Source: Corallococcus macrosporus DSM 14697 | GTDB taxonomy: Bacteria > Myxococcota > Myxococcia > Myxococcales > Myxococcaceae | NCBI RefSeq assembly: GCF_002305895.1 | Contig: NZ_CP022203.1 | Coordinates: 7,102,001 to 7,166,000, forward strand | Direction of reading: 5' to 3' | Length of the DNA: 64,000 nt | In this document: in pieces, positions 17,321 to 25,225 of the stretch | Layout of the letters: each line of letters opens with the position of its first letter | How positions within the stretch are numbered: the first letter of the stretch is position 1 | Position numbers and translations under genes: made by a program | Notes under the pieces: generated by a model | What the model saw: only the letters and a program-made list of their open reading frames with translations | Told to the model about the DNA's origin: nothing | The model's database searches: none

Positions 17321-18556
17321 ATGGACTTCGAGCCCAGCGAGCGAGCCAAGGACTACCTGGAGCGCGTGAAGCGCTTCATGAGCGAGCACATCCTCCCCGC
17401 GGAGAGCCGCTACCACGAGGAGCTCCGAGCCACCGCCCAGGGCGGCGACTGGAAGACGTGGCGCGTGCCGCCCGTCATGGAGGAGCTGAAGGCCAAGGCG
17501 AAGGCCCAGGGCCTGTGGAACCTGTTCCTCCCGGACGAGAAGCTCGGCGCCGGGCTCAGCACGCTGGAGTACGCCCCCATCGCCGAGGAGACGGGGCGCA
17601 GCTTCATCGCCCCCGAGGTCTTCAATTGCAGCGCCCCGGACACCGGCAACATGGAGGTGCTCTGGAAGTACGGCTCCGAGGCACAGCAGGAGCGCTGGCT
17701 GAAGCCGCTGCTGGCGGGGGACCTCCGCTCGGTGTTCTGCATGACGGAGCCGGACGTGGCCTCGTCGGACGCCACCAACATGGCGGCCACCGCCATCGTC
17801 GATGGTGACGACATCGTCCTCAACGGCAGCAAGTGGTGGTCCAGCGGCCTGGGGCATCCCAACGCGAAGGTGGCCATCTTCATGGCCCGCACGCCCGACA
17901 CCGGCGGGGACCGCCACCACCAGCACTCCATGGTGCTGGTGCCGCTGGACGCGCCGGGCGTGAGCATCCGCCGCATGCTGCCCGTGTACGGCGACTACGA
18001 CGCGCCCCACGGCCACGGCGAGGTGCACTTCGACAACGTGCGCGTGCCGCGTGACAACGTCATCGCCGGCCCGGGGATGGGCTTCGAGATTGCCCAGGGC
18101 CGGCTGGGGCCGGGGCGCATCCACCACTGCATGCGCTGCATCGGCGCGGCGGAGCGCTCCCTGGAGCTGATGATTGACCGGGGCATGAAGCGCACGGCCT
18201 TCGGGAAGCCGCTCCTCAACCTGGGCGGCAACCGCGAGAAGGTGGCCGAGGCGCGCATCGCCATTGACCAGGCGCGGCTGCTGACGCTCTACGCGGCGTG
18301 GAAGATGGACCAGGTGGGGGCGCTGGGCGCCATGACGGAGATTTCCGCCATCAAGGTCGTCGCGCCAAGTGTCCTCCAGAAGGTGGTGGATGACGCCATC
18401 CAGCTTCACGGGGGCGCGGGCGTATCCCAAGATACGCCGCTGGCGGGCTTCTTCGCCCAGGCGCGCAGCCTGCGCCTCGCGGATGGCCCGGACGAAGTAC
18501 ACAAGGGTCTCATCGCCCGCATCGAGTTGTCGAAGCGGGGCTTCTCCCGGAGCTGA
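17321..18556 (+). CDS. Acyl-CoA dehydrogenase, ACAD10/11-LvaC-like
   Basis: About 411-residue flavin dehydrogenase. FAD-site motifs FCMTEPDVASSDATNMAA and WWSSGLGHPNAKV, the RLGPGRIHHCMRCIGAAERSLEL helix and the C-terminal HGGAGVSQDTPLAGF block match the ACAD10/ACAD11 branch, which acts on 4-phosphorylated acyl-CoAs rather than on plain fatty acyl-CoAs. Its operon contains an APH-like kinase, the second half of animal ACAD10/11, which supports this. The frame is open from an ATG at 17270; starts at 17312 or 17321 leave room for the divergent promoter and put an AAGG sequence before 17321. Confidence 0.9.
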   Translation: MDFEPSERAKDYLERVKRFMSEHILPAESRYHEELRATAQGGDWKTWRVPPVMEELKAKAKAQGLWNLFLPDEKLGAGLSTLEYAPIAEETGRSFIAPEVFNCSAPDTGNMEVLWKYGSEAQQERWLKPLLAGDLRSVFCMTEPDVASSDATNMAATAIVDGDDIVLNGSKWWSSGLGHPNAKVAIFMARTPDTGGDRHHQHSMVLVPLDAPGVSIRRMLPVYGDYDAPHGHGEVHFDNVRVPRDNVIAGPGMGFEIAQGRLGPGRIHHCMRCIGAAERSLELMIDRGMKRTAFGKPLLNLGGNREKVAEARIAIDQARLLTLYAAWKMDQVGALGAMTEISAIKVVAPSVLQKVVDDAIQLHGGAGVSQDTPLAGFFAQARSLRLADGPDEVHKGLIARIELSKRGFSRS

Positions 18557-18561
18557 CGGCC

Positions 18562-19386
18562 ATGGCCACTCAACGCATCTTCATCACCGGTGGTGCCAGC
18601 GGACTTGGCAAGGCCATCGCCCTGCGCTTCGCTCGCGCCGGGTGGAAGGTCTGCATCGGCGACGTCAACGACGCCCGGGGCGAGGAGGCGCTCAAGGAGC
18701 TCGCCGCCCTGGCGCCCCAGGCCCACTCCCTGCGCTGTGACGTGCGGCGCGAGGAGGACCTGCGCGAGGCCCTGGACTGGCTCACGGCCCGGTGGGGCGG
18801 CGTGGACGTGGTCATCAACAACGCCGGGGTCGCGCAGGCGGGCGCCATCGAGGACGTGTCGATTGACGACTGGCAGTGGATCATCGACATCAACCTGCTG
18901 GGCGTCGTGCGCGGGTGCAAGGTGTTCACCCCCGCCTTCAAGAGGCAGGGCCACGGCCACATCGTCAACGTGGCGTCCATGGCGGGGCTGCTCGATGTGC
19001 CGCTGATGAGCAGCTACAACGCGACCAAGGCCGCCGTCGTCTCGCTGTCGGAGACGCTGCACAACGAGCTGGCGGAGCACGGCATCGGCGTCAGCGTCGT
19101 GTGCCCGTCCTTCTTCAAGACGAACCTGGGTGACTCGCTGCGCACCACGGACCCCCGGCTGGGGGCCACCATGGCGCGGCTGCTGGAGCGCTCCGCCATC
19201 ACCGCGGATGACATCGCCAATGACGTCTTCGACGCCGTGGCCGAGCGCGGCTTCTACATCCTGCCCCACGCGGACGGCCGCAGGGCCTGGCGGATGAAGC
19301 GCCTGCTGCCGCGCGAGCTCTACGCCTGGGTCCTGCGCCGGAACACGCGGGGCATGCGCCCTGGCGCGCATTCGAAGGCCGGCTGA
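18562..19386 (+). CDS. SDR-family NAD(P)-dependent oxidoreductase
   Basis: 274-residue classical short-chain dehydrogenase. TGGASGLGKAIA (residues 9-20) binds the cofactor, NNAG is at about residue 90, and the catalytic Ser and SYNATKAA (Tyr-x-x-x-Lys) are near 140-160. The DVNDARGEE stretch after the second strand has an Asp where NAD-preferring members have one. It lies 5 bases after the acyl-CoA dehydrogenase and before the APH-like kinase, so it probably oxidises or reduces a hydroxy- or keto-acyl-CoA in the same route. Confidence 0.93.
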   Translation: MATQRIFITGGASGLGKAIALRFARAGWKVCIGDVNDARGEEALKELAALAPQAHSLRCDVRREEDLREALDWLTARWGGVDVVINNAGVAQAGAIEDVSIDDWQWIIDINLLGVVRGCKVFTPAFKRQGHGHIVNVASMAGLLDVPLMSSYNATKAAVVSLSETLHNELAEHGIGVSVVCPSFFKTNLGDSLRTTDPRLGATMARLLERSAITADDIANDVFDAVAERGFYILPHADGRRAWRMKRLLPRELYAWVLRRNTRGMRPGAHSKAG

Positions 19387-19403
19387 GGAAGGGGCCACCC
19401 CGC

Positions 19404-20477
19404 ATGTCACCGACCGCGACCATCGACCCCGCTGGCGCCGTGCGCACGGGCGAGGAGCTGAACCTCCCCGCCGTGGACGCCTGGCTCAAGGCCCAGGTCC
19501 CCACGCTGGAGGGCTCGCCGGAGGTCACGCAGTACGCGGGCGGCGCCTCCAACTGGACGTACCGGCTGAAGTACCCCAACCGGGACCTCATCCTGCGCCG
19601 GCCTCCCGCGGGGACGAAGGCGAAGTCCGCGCACGACATGGCCCGTGAGTTCACGGTGCAGCAGGCGCTGAAGCCGGCCTACCCCGTGGTCCCCACCATG
19701 GTGGGCCTGTGCCAGGACCCGGCCGTGCTGGGCTCCGACTTCTACGTCATGGAGCGCATCGAGGGGCTCATCCCGCGCAAGCACCTCCCCCGGGGCCTGG
19801 CGCTGGACGCGAAGCAGACGCGCGAGCTGTGCCTCAACGTCGTCGACAAGCTGGTGGAGCTGCACGCCGTGGACCCGGCGGCGGTGGGCCTGACGCCGCT
19901 GGGCAAGGGGCCGGGCTATCCCACGCGGCAGGTGGAGGGCTGGTCGGCGCGCTACGAGAAGGCGCGGACGTGGAACGTCGCCAGCTTCAGCGCCGTGCGG
20001 GACTGGCTCAAGGCGAACACGCCCGCGGACCTCGCCACCTGCGTCATCCACAACGACTGGCGCTTCGACAACGTGGTGCTCGCGCCGGAGGAGCCCACGC
20101 GCGTCATCGGCGTGCTGGACTGGGAGATGGCCACCCTGGGCGACCCGCTGATGGACCTGGGCAGCGCGCTGGCCTACTGGGTCCACGCCGATGACGACTT
20201 CGTGATGCGCTCCACGCGGCGCCAGCCCACGCACCTGCCCGGCATGCTCCGGCGTGAGGAGGTCGTGGAGTACTACCTGGACCGGACGAAGCTGAAGCCC
20301 GCCAACTGGACCTTCTACGAGGTGTTCGGCCTCTTCCGGCTCGCCGTCATCGCGCAGCAGATTTATTACCGGTACCACCACAAGCAGACGCGCAACCCCG
20401 CGTTCAAGAACTTCTGGGTGCTGGTCAACTACCTCGGCTGGCGCTGCCACCGGCTCATCCGCAAGGGGGCCCGCTGA
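19404..20477 (+). CDS. APH-like phosphotransferase, ACAD10/LvaA-type hydroxyacyl-CoA kinase candidate
   Basis: 357-residue aminoglycoside-phosphotransferase-fold kinase. Motifs: glycine-rich GGASNWTYRL, the lysine-containing strand LILRRPPAGTK, Brenner loop VIHNDWRFDNVVL (about residues 214-226) and metal-binding VLDWEMATLGDPLMDLG. The ending YYRYHHKQTRN is characteristic of the ACAD10/ACAD11 kinase branch and bacterial LvaA, which phosphorylate the 4-hydroxyl of acyl-CoAs. Neighbouring ACAD and SDR genes fit that role. The stop codon shares one base with the next start (TGATG at 20475). Confidence 0.88.
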   Translation: MSPTATIDPAGAVRTGEELNLPAVDAWLKAQVPTLEGSPEVTQYAGGASNWTYRLKYPNRDLILRRPPAGTKAKSAHDMAREFTVQQALKPAYPVVPTMVGLCQDPAVLGSDFYVMERIEGLIPRKHLPRGLALDAKQTRELCLNVVDKLVELHAVDPAAVGLTPLGKGPGYPTRQVEGWSARYEKARTWNVASFSAVRDWLKANTPADLATCVIHNDWRFDNVVLAPEEPTRVIGVLDWEMATLGDPLMDLGSALAYWVHADDDFVMRSTRRQPTHLPGMLRREEVVEYYLDRTKLKPANWTFYEVFGLFRLAVIAQQIYYRYHHKQTRNPAFKNFWVLVNYLGWRCHRLIRKGAR

Positions 20478-21169
20478 TGGGCGTGGTGTACCTCGTCCGG
20501 CACGGACAGGCGTCTTTCGGCGCGGCGAACTACGACCAGCTCTCGGAGACGGGGCGGGTGCAGGCCCGGGTGCTGGGTGAAGTCCTCCGCGAGCGGCTGC
20601 CTCGCGTGGACACCGTCGTCACCGGCACCCTGGCGCGGCACCGGCAGACGGCGGAGGCGTGCCTCGCCGCGCTCGGCTGCGACACCGCCTCCGTGCAGAC
20701 CGCGGGCTTCAACGAGTTCGACCACGAGGAGGTCGTCGCCCGGCACACGCCGCGCTACGCGGACCCGGAGGTGCTCCGGGCGGAGCTGCTCCAGACGGAG
20801 TCGCCCCGGCGCGCCTACCAGGCGCTCTTCACCGACGCCGTGGCCCGCTGGGTGGCCGGCCAGCACGACGCCGAGTACACCGAGCCCTGGTCCGCCTTCC
20901 GCCAGCGCTGCCTCCGCGCCTTCGACGCCCTCATCCAGGAGATGGGCGCCTCGAAGAACGCGCTCGTCTTCACCTCTGGCGGCACCATCACCGCCATCTG
21001 CCAGGAGCTGCTGCGCATCCCGGACGAGCACGCCTTCCGGCTCAACCTGACGCTGGCGAACTGCGGCCTCTCCAAGGTCATCTACAGCGCGCGGGGCCGC
21101 TACCTGTCCACGCTCAATGAGCACAGCCACTTCGAGGGCGCAAGGCGCGAGCTGCTCACCTACCGCTGA
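20477..21169 (+). CDS. Histidine phosphatase family protein
   Basis: 230-residue phosphoglycerate-mutase-like phosphatase. The catalytic motif is VRHGQASFG near the N-terminus (His9), with the second Arg in GTLARHRQTAEAC and the second His-containing loop at FTSGGTITAI, where the usual His of the SHGG-type motif is replaced by SGG. Stop-start overlap with the APH-like kinase gene makes it part of the acyl-CoA operon; it may remove a phosphate from a pathway intermediate, which is inference only. Its last 10 bases overlap the end of the converging Ada-like gene. Confidence 0.9.
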   Translation: MGVVYLVRHGQASFGAANYDQLSETGRVQARVLGEVLRERLPRVDTVVTGTLARHRQTAEACLAALGCDTASVQTAGFNEFDHEEVVARHTPRYADPEVLRAELLQTESPRRAYQALFTDAVARWVAGQHDAEYTEPWSAFRQRCLRAFDALIQEMGASKNALVFTSGGTITAICQELLRIPDEHAFRLNLTLANCGLSKVIYSARGRYLSTLNEHSHFEGARRELLTYR

Positions 21170-22071
21170 GCCCCGGCGAGCGACAGGTCCTCGCCGCCGC
21201 GTCCCACGTGGGCCACGAGCTCGTCGTCCGCGCCGGCGTACCGCAAGTCTTCCCACGCCAGCATCGCCCGCTTGCGCGAGGCGCCCCAGCGGTACTCACC
21301 GAAGATGCCCGTCTTGCGCAGCACGCGGTGACAGGGAATCAGGAGCCCCACGGGGTTGTCCCCCACCGCCGAGCCCACCGCGCGCATCGCCTTCGGCTTG
21401 CCGATGGCGCGCGCCAGGTCCTCGTACGTCGTCACCTCGCCCGAAGGCACGCGCAGCAGCGCCTGCCACACCTGCACCTGGAAGGGCGTGCCCCGCACCA
21501 GCACCGACAACGAAGGGGCCGCCGCGCCAGGGGGCCTCGGCTGGAAGATGCGCTCCATCCACGGCGCCGTGTCCTCGGCGGACGCCACGAACGTGGCCCG
21601 AGGCCACTCGCCGCGCAGCGCGGCCAGCGCGTCCTCCGCCGCCGTCCCCGAGAGGAAGTGCAGGCCGCAGATGCCGCGCTCGCACACGGCGAGGAGGCAC
21701 TCGCCGAAGGGCGACGCGTGGACGCCGTAGCGCACGGTGAGCCCTTCACCGCCCAGCTTGTACTCGCCGGGCGTCATCGCCGTGAGGGTGACGAAGAGCT
21801 CGTGCAGCCGGCCGCTGCCCGACAGCCCCACCTCCAGCGACGTCTCCAGCACGCTGCGACGCTCGGCCAGCAGGCGCCGGGCCGAGCAGAGGGTGTGCAC
21901 CTGCACGAAGCGCTTGGGGCTGATGCCCGCCCACTGGGAGAACAGCCGCTGGAAGTGGAAGGCGCTCAAGCCCACATGCGCGGCGGCGTCCTCCAGCGAC
22001 GGCTGCTCCTGGGCATGCGTGTCGAGATAGAGGATGGCTTGTTCGATACGTGCGTAGTCGCTGGATGCCAT
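21160..22071 (-). CDS. AraC-type regulator fused to methylated-DNA-cysteine methyltransferase (Ada-like, lacking the N-terminal zinc domain)
   Basis: 303-residue two-domain protein. Residues about 3-100 are an AraC helix-turn-helix pair (SLEDAAAHVGLSAFHFQRLFSQW and SLEVGLSGSGRLHELF). Residues about 125-285 are an O6-alkylguanine-DNA alkyltransferase with ribonuclease-like N-domain and the active site IPCHRVLRKTG, whose Cys takes the alkyl group irreversibly. The Ada N-terminal phosphotriester (zinc) domain is absent, so it resembles the shorter Ada-type proteins that combine AraC and OGT. The ATG at 22071 is preferred; an upstream in-frame ATG at 22152 adds residues without family content. 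Confidence 0.93.
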   Translation of the reverse strand: MASSDYARIEQAILYLDTHAQEQPSLEDAAAHVGLSAFHFQRLFSQWAGISPKRFVQVHTLCSARRLLAERRSVLETSLEVGLSGSGRLHELFVTLTAMTPGEYKLGGEGLTVRYGVHASPFGECLLAVCERGICGLHFLSGTAAEDALAALRGEWPRATFVASAEDTAPWMERIFQPRPPGAAAPSLSVLVRGTPFQVQVWQALLRVPSGEVTTYEDLARAIGKPKAMRAVGSAVGDNPVGLLIPCHRVLRKTGIFGEYRWGASRKRAMLAWEDLRYAGADDELVAHVGRGGEDLSLAGAQR

Positions 22072-22214
22072 ACCGTCGCTCCGGGTCAGTTCGTTCAGCC
22101 TGGGTATGTCCGCGGGCACACGAAGGAGCAACCCGGTTCTTGCGCCGTCCACGCGCTCCAGGCGTGCTTCGGCCCACGGTGTCGCCGTGACACCCGACCC
22201 TGGAAAGGAACATC

Positions 22215-22583
22215 ATGTTGACGGAGGAAGACATCCAGGCCGCGGAGGCCGCCTTGAGGCAGGCCATGCTGTCGAGCGACGTCGACACGCTCGACGCGCT
22301 GCTCTCCGACGACCTCCTCTTCATCAACCACGCGGGCCAGCTCTTCGACAAGGAAGCCGACCTCGCGCCACACCGCTCGGGCGCGCTGCGGCTCACCCGG
22401 TTGGACTTCACCGAGCAGCAGATGCGCTACCTCTCCGCCGGCGCCGTGGTCGTCGTGCGCGCCTCGGTATCCGGCGAGTTCCAGGGAGCCCGCTTCGAAG
22501 GAGACTTCCGCTACACCCGCGTGTGGCAGCTCGTGGATGACGCCCCGCAGGTCATCACCGCGCACTGCACGGCGCTGGGCTGA
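22215..22583 (+). CDS. SnoaL/DUF4440-type nuclear transport factor 2 fold protein
   Basis: 122-residue NTF2-like protein. The pattern EDIQAAEAALRQAMLSSDVDTLDALLSDDLLFINHAGQLFDKEADL is typical of the DUF4440/SnoaL-like branch, a cone-shaped fold used as an enzyme or binding domain; the C-terminus FRYTRVWQLVDDAPQVITAHCTAL supplies the closing strands. A GGAAAGGAA ribosome-binding sequence precedes the start. A short dyad, GGTGTC-N5-GACACC (22178-22194), lies 20 bases upstream. It is divergent from the Ada-like gene; its substrate is unknown. Confidence 0.85.
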   Translation: MLTEEDIQAAEAALRQAMLSSDVDTLDALLSDDLLFINHAGQLFDKEADLAPHRSGALRLTRLDFTEQQMRYLSAGAVVVVRASVSGEFQGARFEGDFRYTRVWQLVDDAPQVITAHCTALG

Positions 22584-22811
22584 CTTGACTGCGGGAAGGC
22601 GAGCGCTTATCCGTTACCGCCAATGACGGCGCTCCGTGCCATGTGTCGAATGTCGATGCCGGGTGGGCTCATGCCCTCCAGGTTCGGCTGACGTCCGTCG
22701 GCCCGGCCCTGGCGAGCCACCGAGCCCATCCACCCGCGAGGGTTGGTGGGCTTCGTCGTTCCTGGACGCGCGGCCCTGCCCTCACACGTCCCACCGAGGA
22801 GCAGCGCCCCC

Positions 22812-24143
22812 ATGAGCACGACACCGCACCACACGTCCGCCCCGCGCCTCTTCGACGTGGCCCTGCCCGACCTCACGCTGGAGGCGGGCGCCCGCGTCAC
22901 GAACCACCTCGTCCGAGGCTGGTGGTGGGGCCCCGAGGACGACGTGCCCTGGCTCCAGTCCCGCGCGAGCGTCCTGTCCGAGGACGACGCCCAGGCGAGC
23001 CCACCGCGCGTCGTGCGCCGCGGCGTGGCCGAGTGGCAGGCGCTGGCGGCCCAAGCCCGCCAACGGGCCCCCGCGCGCGCGCCTCCGGCCGTGCCCACGG
23101 TGCTGCTGGTCCACGCGCTCACCGGCGACATGCGCGCGGGTGGCAAGGGCGGCTGGTGGGAGCCGCTCATCGGCCCGCGGCGCGCGCTGGACCCGTCCCG
23201 CATGCGGCTGCTCTGCTTCAACAACCTGGGCTCCTGCTATGGCACCTCGGGCCCGGCCGACGAGGGCTTCCCCATGCGGACGGACGACGCGCGCTTCGGC
23301 GCGCCACCGCCGGCGGCCAAGGGCGACCTGCGCCTGGACGAGGAGCGCCTGCCAGCCACCGTCACCCCGTGGGACCAGGCGCGGAGCATCCTGCTGGCCA
23401 TGGACGCGCTGGGTCTGGACGAGGTGGAGCTCGTCACCGGCGGCTCGCTGGGCGGCATGGTGGTGCTCTGCCTCGCGGCGCTCGCGCCGGAGCGCTTCGC
23501 GCGCCTGTCCCCCATCGCCACGACGGAGTCCGCCACCGCGTGGGTGGTGGGCCTCAACCACGTGGCGCGGCAGGCGCTGCTGATGGCCCCGGGCTTCCCC
23601 GAGGCTCCCCGCCGCGGCCTGGAGCTGGCCCGGCAGCTCGCGATGCTCACCTACCGCGCGGAGCCCGGCCTGGAGGCGCTCCAGGGCCGCCCCGAGGCGT
23701 GGTCCTCCCGCGCGCTGCACCCCATGCACAGCTACCTGGAGTACCAGGGCCAGAAGCTGGAGGCCCGCTTCGACGCGCGCGCGTACCTGGCGCAGCTCGG
23801 CGCCATGGACCACCACGACTTGTCACGTTTCCCGGGGGGCGGCCTGGCCCGCATCCGCGCGAGCGCGCTGTGCGTGGGCATCGACACCGACCAGCTCTTC
23901 TTCCCCAGCCACATGGCGGCGCTGGCCCGGCGGCTGCGCGAGCGCGGCGTCCACGCCGAGCACGCCACGCTGTCCAGCCTCCACGGCCATGACGGCTTCC
24001 TGCTGGAGTGGGACGCCCTGGCCGTCCTGCTGGGGCGGGCGCTCGCCCTGCCCACGGACCGGGGACTGGCGCACGCCTTCCCGCGCTGGCCGGAGGCGTC
24101 CGCGCGCGCCGCCCTCAGCCCACCTTCCGGGACGAAGGCGTGA
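22812..24143 (+). CDS. Homoserine O-acetyltransferase family alpha/beta hydrolase (MetX-like)
   Basis: 443-residue alpha/beta-hydrolase of the homoserine acyltransferase family. MetX-type landmarks are LVHALTGDMRAGGKGGWWEPLIGPRRALD (start of fold), CFNNLGSCYGTSGPADEG, the nucleophile elbow GGSLGG (Ser212), and the acid and base in GIDTDQLFFP and LHGHDGFL. Classical MetX is about 350-380 residues; an N-terminal extension of roughly 90 residues and altered spelling of GSCYGT make substrate assignment uncertain. It may acylate homoserine for methionine synthesis or act on another hydroxyl compound. A 228-base leader precedes it, in which I see no riboswitch consensus. Its end overlaps the converging channel gene by 29 bases. 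Confidence 0.82.
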   Translation: MSTTPHHTSAPRLFDVALPDLTLEAGARVTNHLVRGWWWGPEDDVPWLQSRASVLSEDDAQASPPRVVRRGVAEWQALAAQARQRAPARAPPAVPTVLLVHALTGDMRAGGKGGWWEPLIGPRRALDPSRMRLLCFNNLGSCYGTSGPADEGFPMRTDDARFGAPPPAAKGDLRLDEERLPATVTPWDQARSILLAMDALGLDEVELVTGGSLGGMVVLCLAALAPERFARLSPIATTESATAWVVGLNHVARQALLMAPGFPEAPRRGLELARQLAMLTYRAEPGLEALQGRPEAWSSRALHPMHSYLEYQGQKLEARFDARAYLAQLGAMDHHDLSRFPGGGLARIRASALCVGIDTDQLFFPSHMAALARRLRERGVHAEHATLSSLHGHDGFLLEWDALAVLLGRALALPTDRGLAHAFPRWPEASARAALSPPSGTKA

Positions 24144-25215
24144 CCACGGGCACCGGCTCATGGTGCGACCACAGCGGCGGCTCCGCCTCGTGGGTGAAGG
24201 CGCGCATCCGCCGGTACTCCGGATAGGACGCCTGGAGCGACAGCACGTCTCCGGCCCGGATGACCTCGTCACCGGCCGGGTGGAGCCGCTCCTCGCCATG
24301 GCGCTGGAGCGACAGCGCCAGGCAGCCGAACCTGTCCCGCACCTCGGAGATGGTGAGGCCCGGCAGGCCCTCGCGCGCCTCGAACAGCGAGACGACCATC
24401 AGGTGCTTGGCCAGGTGGAAGGAGTGGACGATGCGCGGGTCCATGGCCGCCAGCGCCATGGCCGGGGCCGCCAGCGACGAGCTGGAGAGCGCCTCCGCCT
24501 TGAACGTCTCCCGCACCTTGCCGCTCAGGTCATCGTCGAAGAGGCGGATGACCACGCGGATGTCCGGGTTGAGCTTGCGCGCGTCCAGGGCGATGTTGAG
24601 GTTGGCCAGGTCGTCATCCGTGGCGCAGACGATGGCGGACGCGTCCTTCACGTTGGTGCGCGGAAGGCACAGCGGGCTGCGCGTGTCGTCGATGAGCAGC
24701 GGCACCAGCTCGTCACGCAGCGCGGACACGAAGGCCGCGTCCTCGCGCTTCTCCACCACCACCACGTCCTTGCCCATCTCCCGGAGCTGCGTCACCACGC
24801 GGTAACCCACGCGCCCGGCGCCACACACCACGACGTGGCCCTTCATCGTCTCGGAGACCACTTCAATCCACTCCTTGTCGTTCTTGTGACGGGCGAAGAA
24901 GAGGTAGGCGAAGCGCACCACACCATCCGCCACCAGGGCAATGCCCGCGGGCGGAATCACCAGGTTGAGCAGCTCCAACAGCCAGTCGTCCACGTAGGGC
25001 AGCGACGGCTCGCCGTAGAGCAGGAAGTAGGTGTGGTGCAGCGCCTCGCCGAAGTCGATGCGCTCGCCACCCGGCCCCCGGAAGCGCCAGTGGAAGAGCA
25101 CCGGCGCCCCCAGGAACAGCACCGCGGAGAGCACCAGCGTGGTGCGGAAGCGCCGCACCAGCGCCCGCAGGTAGCGCAGATTGGCCCAGAAGTGCCGGCG
25201 GGACGGCTTCATCAT
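24115..25215 (-). CDS. Two-helix ion channel-like protein with TrkA-N/TrkA-C (RCK) domains
   Basis: 366-residue membrane protein. Two hydrophobic segments (about 24-42 and 79-106) flank a pore-helix-like stretch; a Rossmann RCK domain follows with VVVCGAGRVGYRV (about 128-140) and the acidic end of strand two in VVVVEKRED, and a TrkA-C-like domain (GLPGLTISEVRDRFG... to RAGDVLSLQ) closes it. The pore loop reads YFLLYGEPSLPY and lacks a recognisable TVGYG filter. A GAGGAG ribosome site precedes 25215/25212. It is the third gene of the tatB-tatC operon, 10 bases after tatC. Confidence 0.85.
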   Translation of the reverse strand: MMKPSRRHFWANLRYLRALVRRFRTTLVLSAVLFLGAPVLFHWRFRGPGGERIDFGEALHHTYFLLYGEPSLPYVDDWLLELLNLVIPPAGIALVADGVVRFAYLFFARHKNDKEWIEVVSETMKGHVVVCGAGRVGYRVVTQLREMGKDVVVVEKREDAAFVSALRDELVPLLIDDTRSPLCLPRTNVKDASAIVCATDDDLANLNIALDARKLNPDIRVVIRLFDDDLSGKVRETFKAEALSSSSLAAPAMALAAMDPRIVHSFHLAKHLMVVSLFEAREGLPGLTISEVRDRFGCLALSLQRHGEERLHPAGDEVIRAGDVLSLQASYPEYRRMRAFTHEAEPPLWSHHEPVPVVTPSSRKVG

Positions 25216-25225
25216 TGCTCCTCGA

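Noticed and set aside
22178-22194. Short dyad GGTGTC-N5-GACACC upstream of the NTF2-like gene as an operator
   Set aside because: Only six-base arms in 70% GC sequence; recorded in the gene entry but not called as a site.
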